Assembly: GCF_000380185.1 (NCBI RefSeq)
Contig: NZ_KB904749.1
Coordinates: forward strand, 60,511-124,510
Source of the DNA: Thiofilum flexile DSM 14609
GTDB lineage: Bacteria > Pseudomonadota > Gammaproteobacteria > Thiotrichales > Thiotrichaceae
Reading direction: 5' to 3'
Length of the DNA: 64,000 nt
The notes beneath the pieces were generated by a model. That model ran no database searches. It was given only the letters and a program-made list of their open reading frames with translations, and was not told where the DNA came from. Each line of letters starts with the position of its first letter. Positions within the stretch are counted from its first letter, which is position 1. Positions 53,899-63,815 of this stretch are shown here, in pieces. The position numbers and the translations under genes were made by a program.

Positions 53899-54054
53899 AA
53901 ATAATCCGTATGTTTAAGTTTAAAAAGATACGCTTAAAATATAGCTTATAATCTCGATCAAAAGAGCCATAACGCTTCTGAGGGTCACTCGCATCTGACC
54001 CCCATCTTCACTATACTGTTGCTATTACAAGCGACCTCAAGAGCGACCCTGTGT

Positions 54055-54993
54055 ATGAGTGACGTCTATCTCAATCCGTTGACTGACTTTGGCTTTAAAA
54101 AGCTGTTTGGAGAAGAGCCACATAAGGACTTACTCATCAGTTTTTTAAACACCTTCTTACCAGCACATCATCAAGTACAAGACTTGAGTTACACTAAAAA
54201 TGAGTATCAAGGCCGTAGTATGGTGGATCGCAAAGCGGTGTTTGATCTCAACTGCATTAGCCCCACAGGTGAGCGTTTTATTGTAGAACTACAGCGTGTC
54301 AAGCAAATTTATTTCAAAGATCGTAGTATTTATTACGCTACCTTTCCTGTTCAAGAGCAAGCTAAGCGTGGGGATTGGAACTATAAGCTTACCGCGATTT
54401 ATACCATTGGCATTCTGGATTTTTTGATTGATGATGAGCAAAGTAAAGTCTTTTATCATGCCCAATTAAAAGATCAGGATAATATTTTATTCTACGATAA
54501 ACTTAACTTTATCTATTTAGTCCTCCCACGCTTTCAGTTGCAGGCTAATGAATTAAGTACATTACAAGATAAGTGGATTTATGTGTTTAAGCACCTCCAT
54601 GAATTAGATCATATTCCCTCTCAACTCACCGATGAGATTTTTCAACGTTTATTTGGGATTGCTGAAATCGCTCAATTACCGGCTAATGAACGTCAAGGAT
54701 ATGAAAGCAGCTTAAAGGATTATCGAGATTTTATGAGTAGCCAAGCAACCGCGCGTTTAGATGGGTATAAAGACGGAAAGGTAGAGGGCTATCAAGAGGG
54801 TAAAGCAGATGGGGAGAAAGAAGGGCTAGAAAAGGGTAAACAGTTGGGGATTGAAGAGGGTGAACAAATCGGAGCATTAAAAAAAGCCCAAGCTATTGCT
54901 ATCAATTTATTACAGCTAGGCGTGTTGCCTGATGTTGCCATTGCTCAAGCGGCAGGACTTACATTGGAGCAAGTACAAGCATTGAAATCATAA
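54055..54993 (+). CDS. Rpn-family recombination-promoting nuclease (PD-(D/E)XK, putative transposase)
   Basis: A 312-residue protein of the Rpn/PDDEXK_2 group. It starts MSDVYLNPLTDFGFKKLFGEE, the classic opening; the nuclease core has KAVFDLNCISPTGERFIVELQRV, with Asp and Glu-x-Gln in place of Glu-x-Lys, as is common in the group. The C-terminus is a Gly/Glu/Lys repeat (YKDGKVEGYQEGKADG) followed by a small helical domain (ALKKAQAIAINLLQLG). ATG 54055 is the family start; the frame opens at 54019. Rpn proteins promote RecA-independent recombination in E. coli. It is a single gene and probably mobile in evolutionary terms. Confidence 0.88.
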   Translation: MSDVYLNPLTDFGFKKLFGEEPHKDLLISFLNTFLPAHHQVQDLSYTKNEYQGRSMVDRKAVFDLNCISPTGERFIVELQRVKQIYFKDRSIYYATFPVQEQAKRGDWNYKLTAIYTIGILDFLIDDEQSKVFYHAQLKDQDNILFYDKLNFIYLVLPRFQLQANELSTLQDKWIYVFKHLHELDHIPSQLTDEIFQRLFGIAEIAQLPANERQGYESSLKDYRDFMSSQATARLDGYKDGKVEGYQEGKADGEKEGLEKGKQLGIEEGEQIGALKKAQAIAINLLQLGVLPDVAIAQAAGLTLEQVQALKS

Positions 54994-55056
54994 TATCATC
55001 TGCAGCAGCCCAGCCTATTACAAGCCAGAGCTGCTACAGCGGTTTGGAAATTATCT

Positions 55057-55401
55057 TTAGGCCTTTTGTGCTAAGTAATGCTCATTGAGCCAATAAACGA
55101 CATGATAATACTCGGCTTGAATCGCGGGTAGGATGGTTTGCAGGGTATTATTGCTCAGTTGGCACGCCAGTTGAGACAAGCGCGTAGCGCCTAATTGTTG
55201 GCTGAGCGTTTTTAGCTTATAGCCTAATAATTGGATGCGACTGGTGTCATTTTGGGTAAATGCCAGACGCAATTGCTGGACTAGTTGAGAGGTTTCTTTA
55301 TTAAATTGAGCCACAATAGACTCAAAAACCTCGTCACCTAGATGGTTACGTACATGATTAAAAATATGTGAATCAATAGCTGCGATCATGGGTGTGCTCA
55401 T
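55057..55401 (-). CDS. Hpt-domain-like protein lacking the phospho-accepting histidine
   Basis: A 114-residue helical protein that follows the histidine-phosphotransfer pattern: FNKETSQLVQQLRLAF in helix one and then LLGYKLKTLSQQLGATRLSQLACQLS, where the usual motif is H-x-LKG-(x)4-LGA. The His is replaced by Tyr and the following Gly by Thr, so normal phosphorelay is not possible. It may be a docking or inhibitory pseudo-Hpt for a response regulator or hybrid kinase. No kinase or regulator is nearby. It is divergent from phoH. Fold assignment is by motif only. Confidence 0.6.
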   Translation of the reverse strand: MSTPMIAAIDSHIFNHVRNHLGDEVFESIVAQFNKETSQLVQQLRLAFTQNDTSRIQLLGYKLKTLSQQLGATRLSQLACQLSNNTLQTILPAIQAEYYHVVYWLNEHYLAQKA

Positions 55402-55634
55402 CAGTAAATTACCCTAAGTTATTGTTATTATTTAGGTGGTTTGTAATAGATCAAGCCTTAAATCTATGGAAATGGGTTCCCAACAGCGGGCTGTACTCTT
55501 AATGGTAACAAAATCAAAATAAGCGTCAATATCAACTTTGATAAGCGGGAAATCGTAGGAGAGTCTTTTCTAGACTAGAAGACTGACATATACTACGCTG
55601 TCATAATATTGTTTTTATTAAATACAGGTTGCTC

Positions 55635-56612
55635 TTGAGCACAACTACTACACCTTCTCTTTCTACCGTCCGTTTTGATTTAGAGCCTGTCGATACTGAG
55701 CGTTTGATGAATTTAAGCGGTCAGTTTGATCAGCATTTGCGCCAGATTGAAAACCGTCTGGGTATTACGATTGAAAATCGTGGGCATCAATTTCAAGTCA
55801 CCGGCGTCCCCAAGGCCATCAGCGCCGCTGAGCGTTTACTAAAAGAGCTGTATGAGGAAACGTTAGATACCCTATTAACACCCGATCATATTCATTTGTC
55901 GATGCAACAGTCTCATTTAGAAGACGCATTTGATCGTGATCCTAATGAGGTGAAGGTACGCACCCGCCGGGGCTATATTAAACCCAAAGGGGCGACGCAA
56001 CGTGCCTATATTGAGCGCATTCGTAACCATGATGTGAATTTTGGGGTGGGGCCTGCCGGTACAGGTAAGACGTGGTTGGCGGTGGCGTGTGCGGTGGAGG
56101 CTCTAGAGCGCGATGAAGTACGCCGCCTAGTGTTAGTACGCCCTGCGGTAGAGGCAGGGGAGAAGTTGGGGTTTTTGCCCGGTGATTTATCCCAAAAAAT
56201 TGACCCGTATTTACGCCCTATCTATGACGCCTTATATGAAATGATGGGCGTTGAAAAAGTGACACGTTTGATTGAGCGCCATGTGATTGAAGTGGCTCCC
56301 TTAGCCTATATGCGGGGGCGCACCTTAAATGATTCATTTATTCTCTTGGATGAGGCGCAAAATACCACCACTGAACAGATGAAAATGTTTTTAACACGTC
56401 TCGGTTTTGGCTCGACCGCTGTGATTACGGGCGATATTACCCAAATAGACTTACCGCGCCATCAGGGATCGGGTTTAAAACATGTATTAGAGATTTTGCG
56501 TGAGGTAAAAGGAATTAGTTTTACCTTTTTTGAGAGTAAAGACGTAGTACGGCACAGCCTAGTACAACGTATTGTTGAGGCATATGAGCGCCATAGCCAT
56601 GACCCCCAGTAA
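55635..56612 (+). CDS. phoH: PhoH-like ATPase/RNA helicase-like protein
   Basis: PhoH/YbeZ family protein of 325 residues. After an N-terminal KH-like region the ATPase has Walker [14 protein letters not shown] near residue 140, [19 protein letters not shown], Walker [12 protein letters not shown] and [14 protein letters not shown]. YbeZ partners with YbeY in RNA processing, and ybeY follows with overlapping reading frames. No ATG is suitable; TTG 55635 is preferred because CAGG at 55625-55628 lies 6 bases before it (TTG 55629 is too close). miaB, usually upstream in this cluster, is absent. Confidence 0.93.
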   Translation: MSTTTTPSLSTVRFDLEPVDTERLMNLSGQFDQHLRQIENRLGITIENRGHQFQVTGVPKAISAAERLLKELYEETLDTLLTPDHIHLSMQQSHLEDAFDRDPNEVKVRTRRGYIKPKGATQRAYIERIRNHDVNFGVGPAGTGKTWLAVACAVEALERDEVRRLVLVRPAVEAGEKLGFLPGDLSQKIDPYLRPIYDALYEMMGVEKVTRLIERHVIEVAPLAYMRGRTLNDSFILLDEAQNTTTEQMKMFLTRLGFGSTAVITGDITQIDLPRHQGSGLKHVLEILREVKGISFTFFESKDVVRHSLVQRIVEAYERHSHDPQ

Positions 56613-57117
56613 CACCCCCCCTAACAACACCCCTACTATTCAGATTGAACTCCAAAATGCTGCTGAATGGGAACGGGTTCCCTCGATTGAACACATGCAA
56701 ACGTGGCTAAGCTTGGCTTTACAGCAAGAGCAAGGCGAGTGTGTGCTGCGTATTGTCGATCTAGACGAGGGGCGCAGTTTAAATCATGACTATCGTGGCA
56801 AAGACTATGCCACTAATATTTTATCCTTTCCCAATGAGCTACCCGATTTTGATCTAGAGCCGGAACTAATGGCTGAATTAGATCAAGATTATTTGGGTGA
56901 TTTAGTGGTTTGTGCGGCAGTAGTTGAGCGTGAGGCACAAGAGCAGGGTAAGCCACTAGAGCAGCATTGGGCGCATTTATTAATTCATGGCCTCTTGCAT
57001 TTGCAGGGCTATGACCACCTAACCGAGGCCGAGGCCGAGGTGATGGAAGCCTTGGAAATTACTATTTTAGGGAAATTAGGCATTCCCAATCCTTATCTAA
57101 TTAATCAGGAATCATGA
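56584..57117 (+). CDS. ybeY: Endoribonuclease YbeY
   Basis: Single-strand endoribonuclease for 16S rRNA 3'-end maturation and ribosome quality control. The zinc site is [16 protein letters not shown] (H-x3-H-x5-H pattern), and [15 protein letters not shown] is the other hallmark. The protein has about 177 residues, with a Thr/Pro/Asn-rich start ([10 protein letters not shown]). ATG 56584 is near GAGG (3 bases, tight) and ATG 56599 is an alternative; both overlap phoH. The stop overlaps corC (ATGA, 57114-57117). The phoH-ybeY-corC order is conserved in gammaproteobacteria. Confidence 0.94.
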   Translation: MSAIAMTPSNTPPNNTPTIQIELQNAAEWERVPSIEHMQTWLSLALQQEQGECVLRIVDLDEGRSLNHDYRGKDYATNILSFPNELPDFDLEPELMAELDQDYLGDLVVCAAVVEREAQEQGKPLEQHWAHLLIHGLLHLQGYDHLTEAEAEVMEALEITILGKLGIPNPYLINQES

Positions 57118-57980
57118 AAAACGAAAATTCAGACTCGAAGCCGCGTCCACGTTGGAAGCAATGGTTAATTGAGCGCTTAGATTTATCCACGCAAAGTCGT
57201 GATGAATTAATGGAAGAACTGCAACGTATTAATAAGAAAAATATATTATCAGACGATGCGATCAATATGATGCAGGGGGTGGTGAATTTTAGTTCATTAC
57301 AAGTCCAAGATGTAATGATTCCCCGCTCTCAGGTTCAATTCATTCATCATGATGATGATTTTGCTACGATTTTAAAATTAATTGCCGAAACAGAGCATTC
57401 TCGTTATCCCGTTGTGGCGGATAATCGAGAGGATCTGATTGGGATTTTATTAGCAAAAGATTTGCTGCGTTATATCGGGCGCGAAGCCGAATTTGTGATT
57501 GATGACATTATCCGACCCTCGTTAATTGTTCCCGAAACTCAGCCCTTAAGCCGTTTATTAGCCGAATTCCGCAATAATCGTGCCCATATGGCAATAGTGA
57601 TTGATGAATACGCGGGTATTGCCGGATTAGTCACTTTTGAGGATGTCTTAGAACAGATCGTGGGCGATATTGATGACGAGCACGATGATGAAGAAGATGA
57701 TGATCCTAATATTGTCCAACAAGAAAGCGGGCGCTATTTAGTATCCGGTATTACCCCGATTGAAGAGTTGAATGAGCTAGTCGGGATAGCGCTCGATGAT
57801 GAGGATGCGGATACAGTTGCGGGGCTAATGATTAACCATTTAGGTAAAATCCCCCGCACCGGCGATGAGGCCGTGATCGGTAGCTTGATCTTTAAGGTAT
57901 TGCAAGGGGACAGTCGCCGTATTGATCAGATCGAGGTTTGGGTGAATAAGCCTGCAGCGGCTAGCTTAGGCTCAGACTGA
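57114..57980 (+). CDS. corC: CorC/HlyC family CBS-domain protein (Mg/Co efflux type)
   Basis: Cytoplasmic protein of 288 residues with two CBS domains ([19 protein letters not shown], then [25 protein letters not shown], then [29 protein letters not shown]) and a C-terminal CorC/HlyC transporter-associated domain ([19 protein letters not shown]). An acidic stretch, [11 protein letters not shown], lies between. There is no membrane segment, as in E. coli CorC. It is proposed to affect Mg2+/Co2+ homeostasis. It overlaps ybeY by four bases. lnt, the usual next gene, is not present. Confidence 0.93.
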   Translation: MKNENSDSKPRPRWKQWLIERLDLSTQSRDELMEELQRINKKNILSDDAINMMQGVVNFSSLQVQDVMIPRSQVQFIHHDDDFATILKLIAETEHSRYPVVADNREDLIGILLAKDLLRYIGREAEFVIDDIIRPSLIVPETQPLSRLLAEFRNNRAHMAIVIDEYAGIAGLVTFEDVLEQIVGDIDDEHDDEEDDDPNIVQQESGRYLVSGITPIEELNELVGIALDDEDADTVAGLMINHLGKIPRTGDEAVIGSLIFKVLQGDSRRIDQIEVWVNKPAAASLGSD

Positions 57981-58102
57981 ACTACGGAGTCACTCAACCA
58001 ATTATCGGATAACTCCGCCTATCAAGGGTAGGTATGGCATGCTTAGGATAAATTAGCTCGCTTCTGAGTCGATCTTCCTATGCTAATAATTAGGCTACAA
58101 TC

Positions 58103-58771
58103 ATGACAAAATCTGCCTACTTCCTCTTGAGTTATATGATTATGTGTACCGCGATGCCTGTACAAGCTCAGCTTTACCGCTGGGTTGATGCAGAGGGTAA
58201 GGTTACTTATTCGGATAAGATCCCCCCGCAGGCGACTAATCTTGGGCATGCGGAGTTAAATAAACAAGGTACTACAGTAAAAGTAGCACCGCCGGCTAAA
58301 ACGGCTGCTGAGATCAATGCAGCTAATGAAGCTAAGCTAAAACAGCAACAGTTAGCAGAGAAAGCAAAGTATAAGGCCGAGTTAGAGCGTAATTTAACCG
58401 ATAGTTATGCGACGGTGGATGAGCTAGTGGCGGTTTATGAGAATCGCCTTAGCCTACAAAAATCGACCCTCAGTCAATTACGGGATACTCGCGCTAAACT
58501 AGCCACCGAGCTGGCAAAGCAGCGCGAAAAGCTGGCTAAGATCAAAGATAAAGATCAAATCAAAACCTTAGAGGGCTTTATTAAGACCAGTGAGGCTGAT
58601 TTAAATACTTATGATAAGGCGATTGAGCAAGGTTTAATGGAAACCTTAAAAATCAATGAGCAATACGAAGCCGATAAAAAACGCCTAGAAGAACTATTGG
58701 CAGATAAAGCGGCAAAGACGGGTAGCTCAGGCTCTACTAGTGTGACACCTGAGACACCCGCCGCTAATTAA
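58103..58771 (+). CDS. DUF4124 domain periplasmic protein with coiled coil
   Basis: A 222-residue protein with a signal peptide (YFLLSYMIMCTAMPVQAQ) followed directly by the DUF4124 motif LYRWVDAEGKVTYSDKIPP. A long Lys/Glu/Ala/Leu-rich helix from about residue 70 to 205 is a probable coiled coil, and the tail is Ser/Thr/Pro-rich. DUF4124 proteins are common in gammaproteobacteria and are of unknown function, perhaps cell-wall associated. It is convergent with argB, with two bases between the stops. ATG 58103 follows a short leader without a strong ribosome site. Confidence 0.85.
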   Translation: MTKSAYFLLSYMIMCTAMPVQAQLYRWVDAEGKVTYSDKIPPQATNLGHAELNKQGTTVKVAPPAKTAAEINAANEAKLKQQQLAEKAKYKAELERNLTDSYATVDELVAVYENRLSLQKSTLSQLRDTRAKLATELAKQREKLAKIKDKDQIKTLEGFIKTSEADLNTYDKAIEQGLMETLKINEQYEADKKRLEELLADKAAKTGSSGSTSVTPETPAAN

Positions 58772-58773
58772 AA

Positions 58774-59969
<1,196 letters not shown>

Positions 59970-60043
59970 GTATGAGTCCCCAGTCCTGTAGGTACTTAAA
60001 ACAGCGGATTATAGAGGTTTGAGGGTAAAAGGGGTATGGCTTC

Positions 60044-60628
60044 TTAGGTCATTTCATTTTTTCGTAGGAACGTCCATTCGATACTCAGGTCGGGAAATAA
60101 ATCGACCCGTACGGGGTCGGTGAGTCCTAGCATTTGATAGTGTCCGTAACGGTTATCTTGCCCTAAACGGTAGATCATTAGCCATTGGTCAATTGGGTGA
60201 ATAATCCAATAGGTTTTAACACCGTGGCGCTCGTAGAGTCGGAGTTTTGTCTCCATATCCATAATGGCAGAGGAGGGCGAGATAATTTCAATAATCCAAT
60301 CCGGTGCGCCGCGACAGCCTTTGTCGTCTAATTTACTAGGGTCACAAATGACGGCAATATCGGGTTGTACGGCGGTGTCTATTTTGGCGTCGGCTTCATC
60401 TTGTCGTGGGAGGCGGACGTCAAAGGGGGCGACATAAACAGCGCAAGGTTTGCCTTCGAGGTAGCGGTCTATTTGGGTGGCGAGTTTTAGGACAAATTGT
60501 TGATGTAGGCGTGAGGGAGCTGCCATGGCGTAGATGTTGCCGTTGATTAGTTCCCAGCGTTCGCCTTCGGGCCATTTGACATAGTCTGCATAGGTATAGT
60601 GTTGGGCTAATTTTTCTGCTGTGGTCAT
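60044..60628 (-). CDS. Uma2 family (DUF820) putative restriction-endonuclease-like protein
   Basis: A 194-residue PD-(D/E)XK-fold protein of the Uma2 family. It has the opening YTYADYVKWPEGERWELINGNIYAM, then VQPDIAVICDPSKLDDKGCRGAPDWIIEIISPSS, where PD and IIEI carry the acidic residues, then METKLRLYERHGVKTYWIIHP with the Lys and Tyr typical of this group. Uma2 genes are abundant in cyanobacteria and Thiotrichales-type bacteria, often single and of unknown role. It lies between DUF3144 and the CHAT gene on the same strand; operon membership is unclear. Confidence 0.9.
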   Translation of the reverse strand: MTTAEKLAQHYTYADYVKWPEGERWELINGNIYAMAAPSRLHQQFVLKLATQIDRYLEGKPCAVYVAPFDVRLPRQDEADAKIDTAVQPDIAVICDPSKLDDKGCRGAPDWIIEIISPSSAIMDMETKLRLYERHGVKTYWIIHPIDQWLMIYRLGQDNRYGHYQMLGLTDPVRVDLFPDLSIEWTFLRKNEMT

Positions 60629-60722
60629 GGCTGTTAGGCTCCGATAGGATTATCTAGCGTTTGTAGGGACTAGATTAGCATAGTTGGTTGTGCTTGAACT
60701 CCACTTCGTTTCGTAGATTACC

Positions 60723-63700
60723 TTAGGGTGAAGGTGGTTCTTCCATTTGTTGGGCTAGCCGCTCCCACAGAGCTAAACCTTCATTTGAGCCTAGTTGCTT
60801 AGCTAGGTTTTCTAGTGCTTTTAGTGCTTCAGCTAAATTAATAGAGCTAGCTATTTGATAGACACTTACCCATGTTTGTAGAGCTGTATCTTGTTGTTCT
60901 TGTTGCCAATAAATAGAAGCCATATTAAACAGTGTAGGGCATATGCCTGCAAGATCGCCGATGTCTTGTATAATGGACAGGGCTCGTTGAAGGTAGTCGA
61001 GGGCGGTAGAGTAATCGCCTCTTGCTTGATAGATTTGAGAAATATTATTGAGAGTGGTACCTTCGCCTCGTTTATCGCCGATGTCTTGTGTAATGGACAG
61101 GGATTGTTGAAGGTAGTCGAGGGCGGTAGAGTAATCGCCTCTTGCTCGATAGATTAGAGAAATATTATTGAGAGTGGTGCCTTCGCCTTGTTTATCGCCG
61201 ATGTCTTGTCTTATGGACAGGGCTCGTTGAAGGAAGTCGAGCGCGGTAGAGTAATCGCCTCTTGCTCGATAGATTAGAGAAATATTATTGAGAGTAGTAC
61301 CTTCGCCAGCTTTATCGCCGACGTCTTGTTGAATGGACAGGGATTGTTGAAGGTAGTCGAGGGCGGTAGAGTAATCGCCTCTTACTTGATAGATTTGAGA
61401 AATATTATTGAGGGTGGTGCCTTCGCCTTTTTTATCGCCGATGTCTTGTCTAATGGACAGGGCTCGTTGAAGGTAGTCGAGCGCGGATGAGTACTGTCCT
61501 AGATGTAAATACTGTTTACCTGTTTGCCCTAAAGCTTCTGCTTTAATTTTTGCATCACTAGATTCACATATGGGTGGCAACCATTGCTCTAATAAAGTTG
61601 TATATAAACCCGCCGTATTAAGCACCCCAACTATCCACTCCAACGCCAGCCGATGCGCTTCCAACTCTAATCCCGCAGCACTCAAAGCCCCATGCGTAGC
61701 AAATGCATATGTCCTAGTTGTATTTAGCTTTTCCTCTAACTGCCAATACAAAAACTTAGCAGCGGCTTGCAACAGCTCTGGCGACACGGATTCATCAATT
61801 TTTTCTTGGTTGAAACCTCTTCCTTTAGGAAAATATACTGATTTGGGAGGGGCGTAACCCCTTCCAAATTCGCCCGCAAGGGTGTGGATTGAAACATAGT
61901 ATTGATTTAGATAACTACTAATGATGGGGGCGAGTTGATATTCCATCCCTCTTTTTTCGGATTGATACTGCTCTACCAACGATACCGCCAACAACTCATC
62001 TAACAGAGGTGGAGTATCCGCCAGCTTTAATAAATGCCCCAGCTTTCTCACCCCATTCAATGGCACAGCCACCGGATACGCCCGCAGTGCTAGCAGCAGT
62101 TGCAATGCCTCATCAGTGCAATGCTCCAAGAGTTTTGCTAGTGCCATATCAGTTTGTGCTTCGGCTGATGCTGTGCTCAAAGCAGCAAGAAACTCCTCCT
62201 CTTTTGCTACACTCATGCTAGTTGTTGCTTTGGCAAAAAACTCTAAAGCACGGAAATTCCCACCGAGCACTTGATAAGCTTTTTGCAGACGTTCACCCGT
62301 TAACGGCAAAGCCTGTTGCTGTGCAAAGGCCACCACATCCCCATAAATCGGACGACCCAGCGCACAATGTGCCTCTGTTGCCCAATGGGGTAATAACCAG
62401 CGCGAAGTTGCCAGCACTTTTAAGCCGGAAGCACTCACTGATAAAGCTGCATCGAGCCACAATTGCACTTCAGGATCATTAATCGCATGGGGACTGGTTG
62501 TAGACTGTACGGACTCCAGATTGTCAAAGAATAAAATCAGTTTATTGTTAAAGTGTTTTAGACTGAGTTTAAGTAGCCATTCCAATAGCTTAGCGCGACT
62601 GAGCGGCTCGGTTTGCAGACGTTCGTATTGCTTGTTAAGCGTTTCATTTTCAAATAATGCCATTTTAATGGCTAGTTCGATCTCTTGCCAATCATGCTCA
62701 GGGCGCAAGGAAATACTAAATAAGTGATAGCCCTCATGTGTCAGCTTTGCAATCAGCTTACTTGCCAAAGCGGTTTTACCCATACCACCCGCACCCGTAA
62801 TCAAAAGCTTATGTTGAGTACTCAATAAGCGATTTTGCCATTTGCGTAATTCACGCCGCCGTCCTAAAAAGCGTTCAGGTACAGAAATATCTCCCAATAG
62901 TTCCTTAGTTGGAATCGGTGTTTTAGGCTGAGGGGTAAATGACCAATCCGTCAAAGGTTGATGAATGACATGACTTAATAACTGTGGCAAACACCAATGC
63001 ATCGGTGCAGCGGCAGAGGTGGCGATAGCCTGCCGAGCCGCTTGCAGTGCAATATCCACACGCTCCTTAGCAGTAATTTCACCCAAAAGTGCTTTAGCAA
63101 ATGCAACACCTGCCTGATCAGAGACAGATTCTCGCATCCCGATCACCTGCGGAACACCCGCCTGATACAACACATAGCTCAAGCCCCTATCAGGGTAGCG
63201 TGGGTCTTGTTTAGCACTCAAACAGGCCGAAAGCACGACCAATTGCACCGGAATATTACTAAAACAAGCCGCTATCTCGGCCTCATTCATGAGAGATTTA
63301 TTACCCAAAGCATCCTCAAAGAGAAAGCCGCTAGTCACTTTGTTAAGTGCGGTCTCGACTTGAAAGGTACCATGTCCACTGAGATAAACCACATGCGGCT
63401 TAAAAGTTTGTAGCTCAGTTTTAAAGCTCTCAAAGCGCCCATCATCAGGCATATGAAGTTGAATCTCACCCCTTAATTCAGCCTCAAACAGCGCTTCTTG
63501 TACTTGCGCTTGCTCATTTTCAATATCAAGACGCTCACGCTCGCTCAAATCATCCGGTAAAGAAGAAAAGAGCAATACCCGCAATGGCTCGGCCTTAGGT
63601 ATAGGGAATGTTTGGACAGAGGTTGCTGTGTGTCGTGACAAACTAAAAGCAGGGTGACGACCTAAAAATCCCCATTCGGGATGATACAGTGTTTCCCACG

Positions 63701-63815
63701 GCAATTGCATCAGAGCAACATCAGAGCATTCAATAATCAGGGCAATCGCTTGAATCTTTATTGTTGTAGAGGGATGAGTGGCTCCAAGAGTTCGGCGAGA
63801 TAATCGGTTGACCAA
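60723..63815 (-). CDS. CHAT protease-NTPase-TPR protein, 5' end replaced by an insertion sequence
   Basis: Open for 1,030 codons, but codons 1-26 lie inside the ISAs1-type element that ends at 63738, so native coding begins at ATT 63737. LMQLPWETLYHPEWGFLG starts inside a CHAT domain; the catalytic pair is His in VVYLSGHGTF and Cys in LVVLSACLSAK. An NB-ARC/NACHT-like ATPase follows (FLGRRRELRKW, Walker A GAGGMGKTA, Walker B LILFFDNLE), then helical linker and about five 40-residue TPRs (GDYSTALDYLQ). CHAT-STAND-TPR proteins are thought to act in bacterial immunity or cell suicide. ATG 63710 could restart translation, but part of the CHAT domain is lost, so it may be inactive. Confidence 0.85.
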   Translation of the reverse strand: MVNRLSRRTLGATHPSTTIKIQAIALIIECSDVALMQLPWETLYHPEWGFLGRHPAFSLSRHTATSVQTFPIPKAEPLRVLLFSSLPDDLSERERLDIENEQAQVQEALFEAELRGEIQLHMPDDGRFESFKTELQTFKPHVVYLSGHGTFQVETALNKVTSGFLFEDALGNKSLMNEAEIAACFSNIPVQLVVLSACLSAKQDPRYPDRGLSYVLYQAGVPQVIGMRESVSDQAGVAFAKALLGEITAKERVDIALQAARQAIATSAAAPMHWCLPQLLSHVIHQPLTDWSFTPQPKTPIPTKELLGDISVPERFLGRRRELRKWQNRLLSTQHKLLITGAGGMGKTALASKLIAKLTHEGYHLFSISLRPEHDWQEIELAIKMALFENETLNKQYERLQTEPLSRAKLLEWLLKLSLKHFNNKLILFFDNLESVQSTTSPHAINDPEVQLWLDAALSVSASGLKVLATSRWLLPHWATEAHCALGRPIYGDVVAFAQQQALPLTGERLQKAYQVLGGNFRALEFFAKATTSMSVAKEEEFLAALSTASAEAQTDMALAKLLEHCTDEALQLLLALRAYPVAVPLNGVRKLGHLLKLADTPPLLDELLAVSLVEQYQSEKRGMEYQLAPIISSYLNQYYVSIHTLAGEFGRGYAPPKSVYFPKGRGFNQEKIDESVSPELLQAAAKFLYWQLEEKLNTTRTYAFATHGALSAAGLELEAHRLALEWIVGVLNTAGLYTTLLEQWLPPICESSDAKIKAEALGQTGKQYLHLGQYSSALDYLQRALSIRQDIGDKKGEGTTLNNISQIYQVRGDYSTALDYLQQSLSIQQDVGDKAGEGTTLNNISLIYRARGDYSTALDFLQRALSIRQDIGDKQGEGTTLNNISLIYRARGDYSTALDYLQQSLSITQDIGDKRGEGTTLNNISQIYQARGDYSTALDYLQRALSIIQDIGDLAGICPTLFNMASIYWQQEQQDTALQTWVSVYQIASSINLAEALKALENLAKQLGSNEGLALWERLAQQMEEPPSP
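60955..61490 (-). repeat. Tandem 120-bp repeats encoding TPRs
   Basis: Exact 120-base period: the segment starting GATGTCTTG recurs at 60960, 61080, 61200, 61320 and 61440, with only a few changes per unit. Each unit encodes one 40-residue TPR. The near identity at DNA level implies recent expansion or gene conversion. Confidence 0.9.

Noticed and set aside
53982..54001. GGGTCA/TGACCC hairpin upstream of the Rpn gene
   Set aside because: Only 6 bp with no further symmetry or shared copies; could easily be chance.
60891..61157. Plus-strand frame with repeated residues
   Set aside because: It is the antisense of the TPR repeats; its apparent repetition only reflects the 120-bp units.
60955..61490. 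Possible CRISPR array because of regular repetition
   Set aside because: The period is 120 bases with no unique spacers, and the repeats are in frame in a TPR protein.
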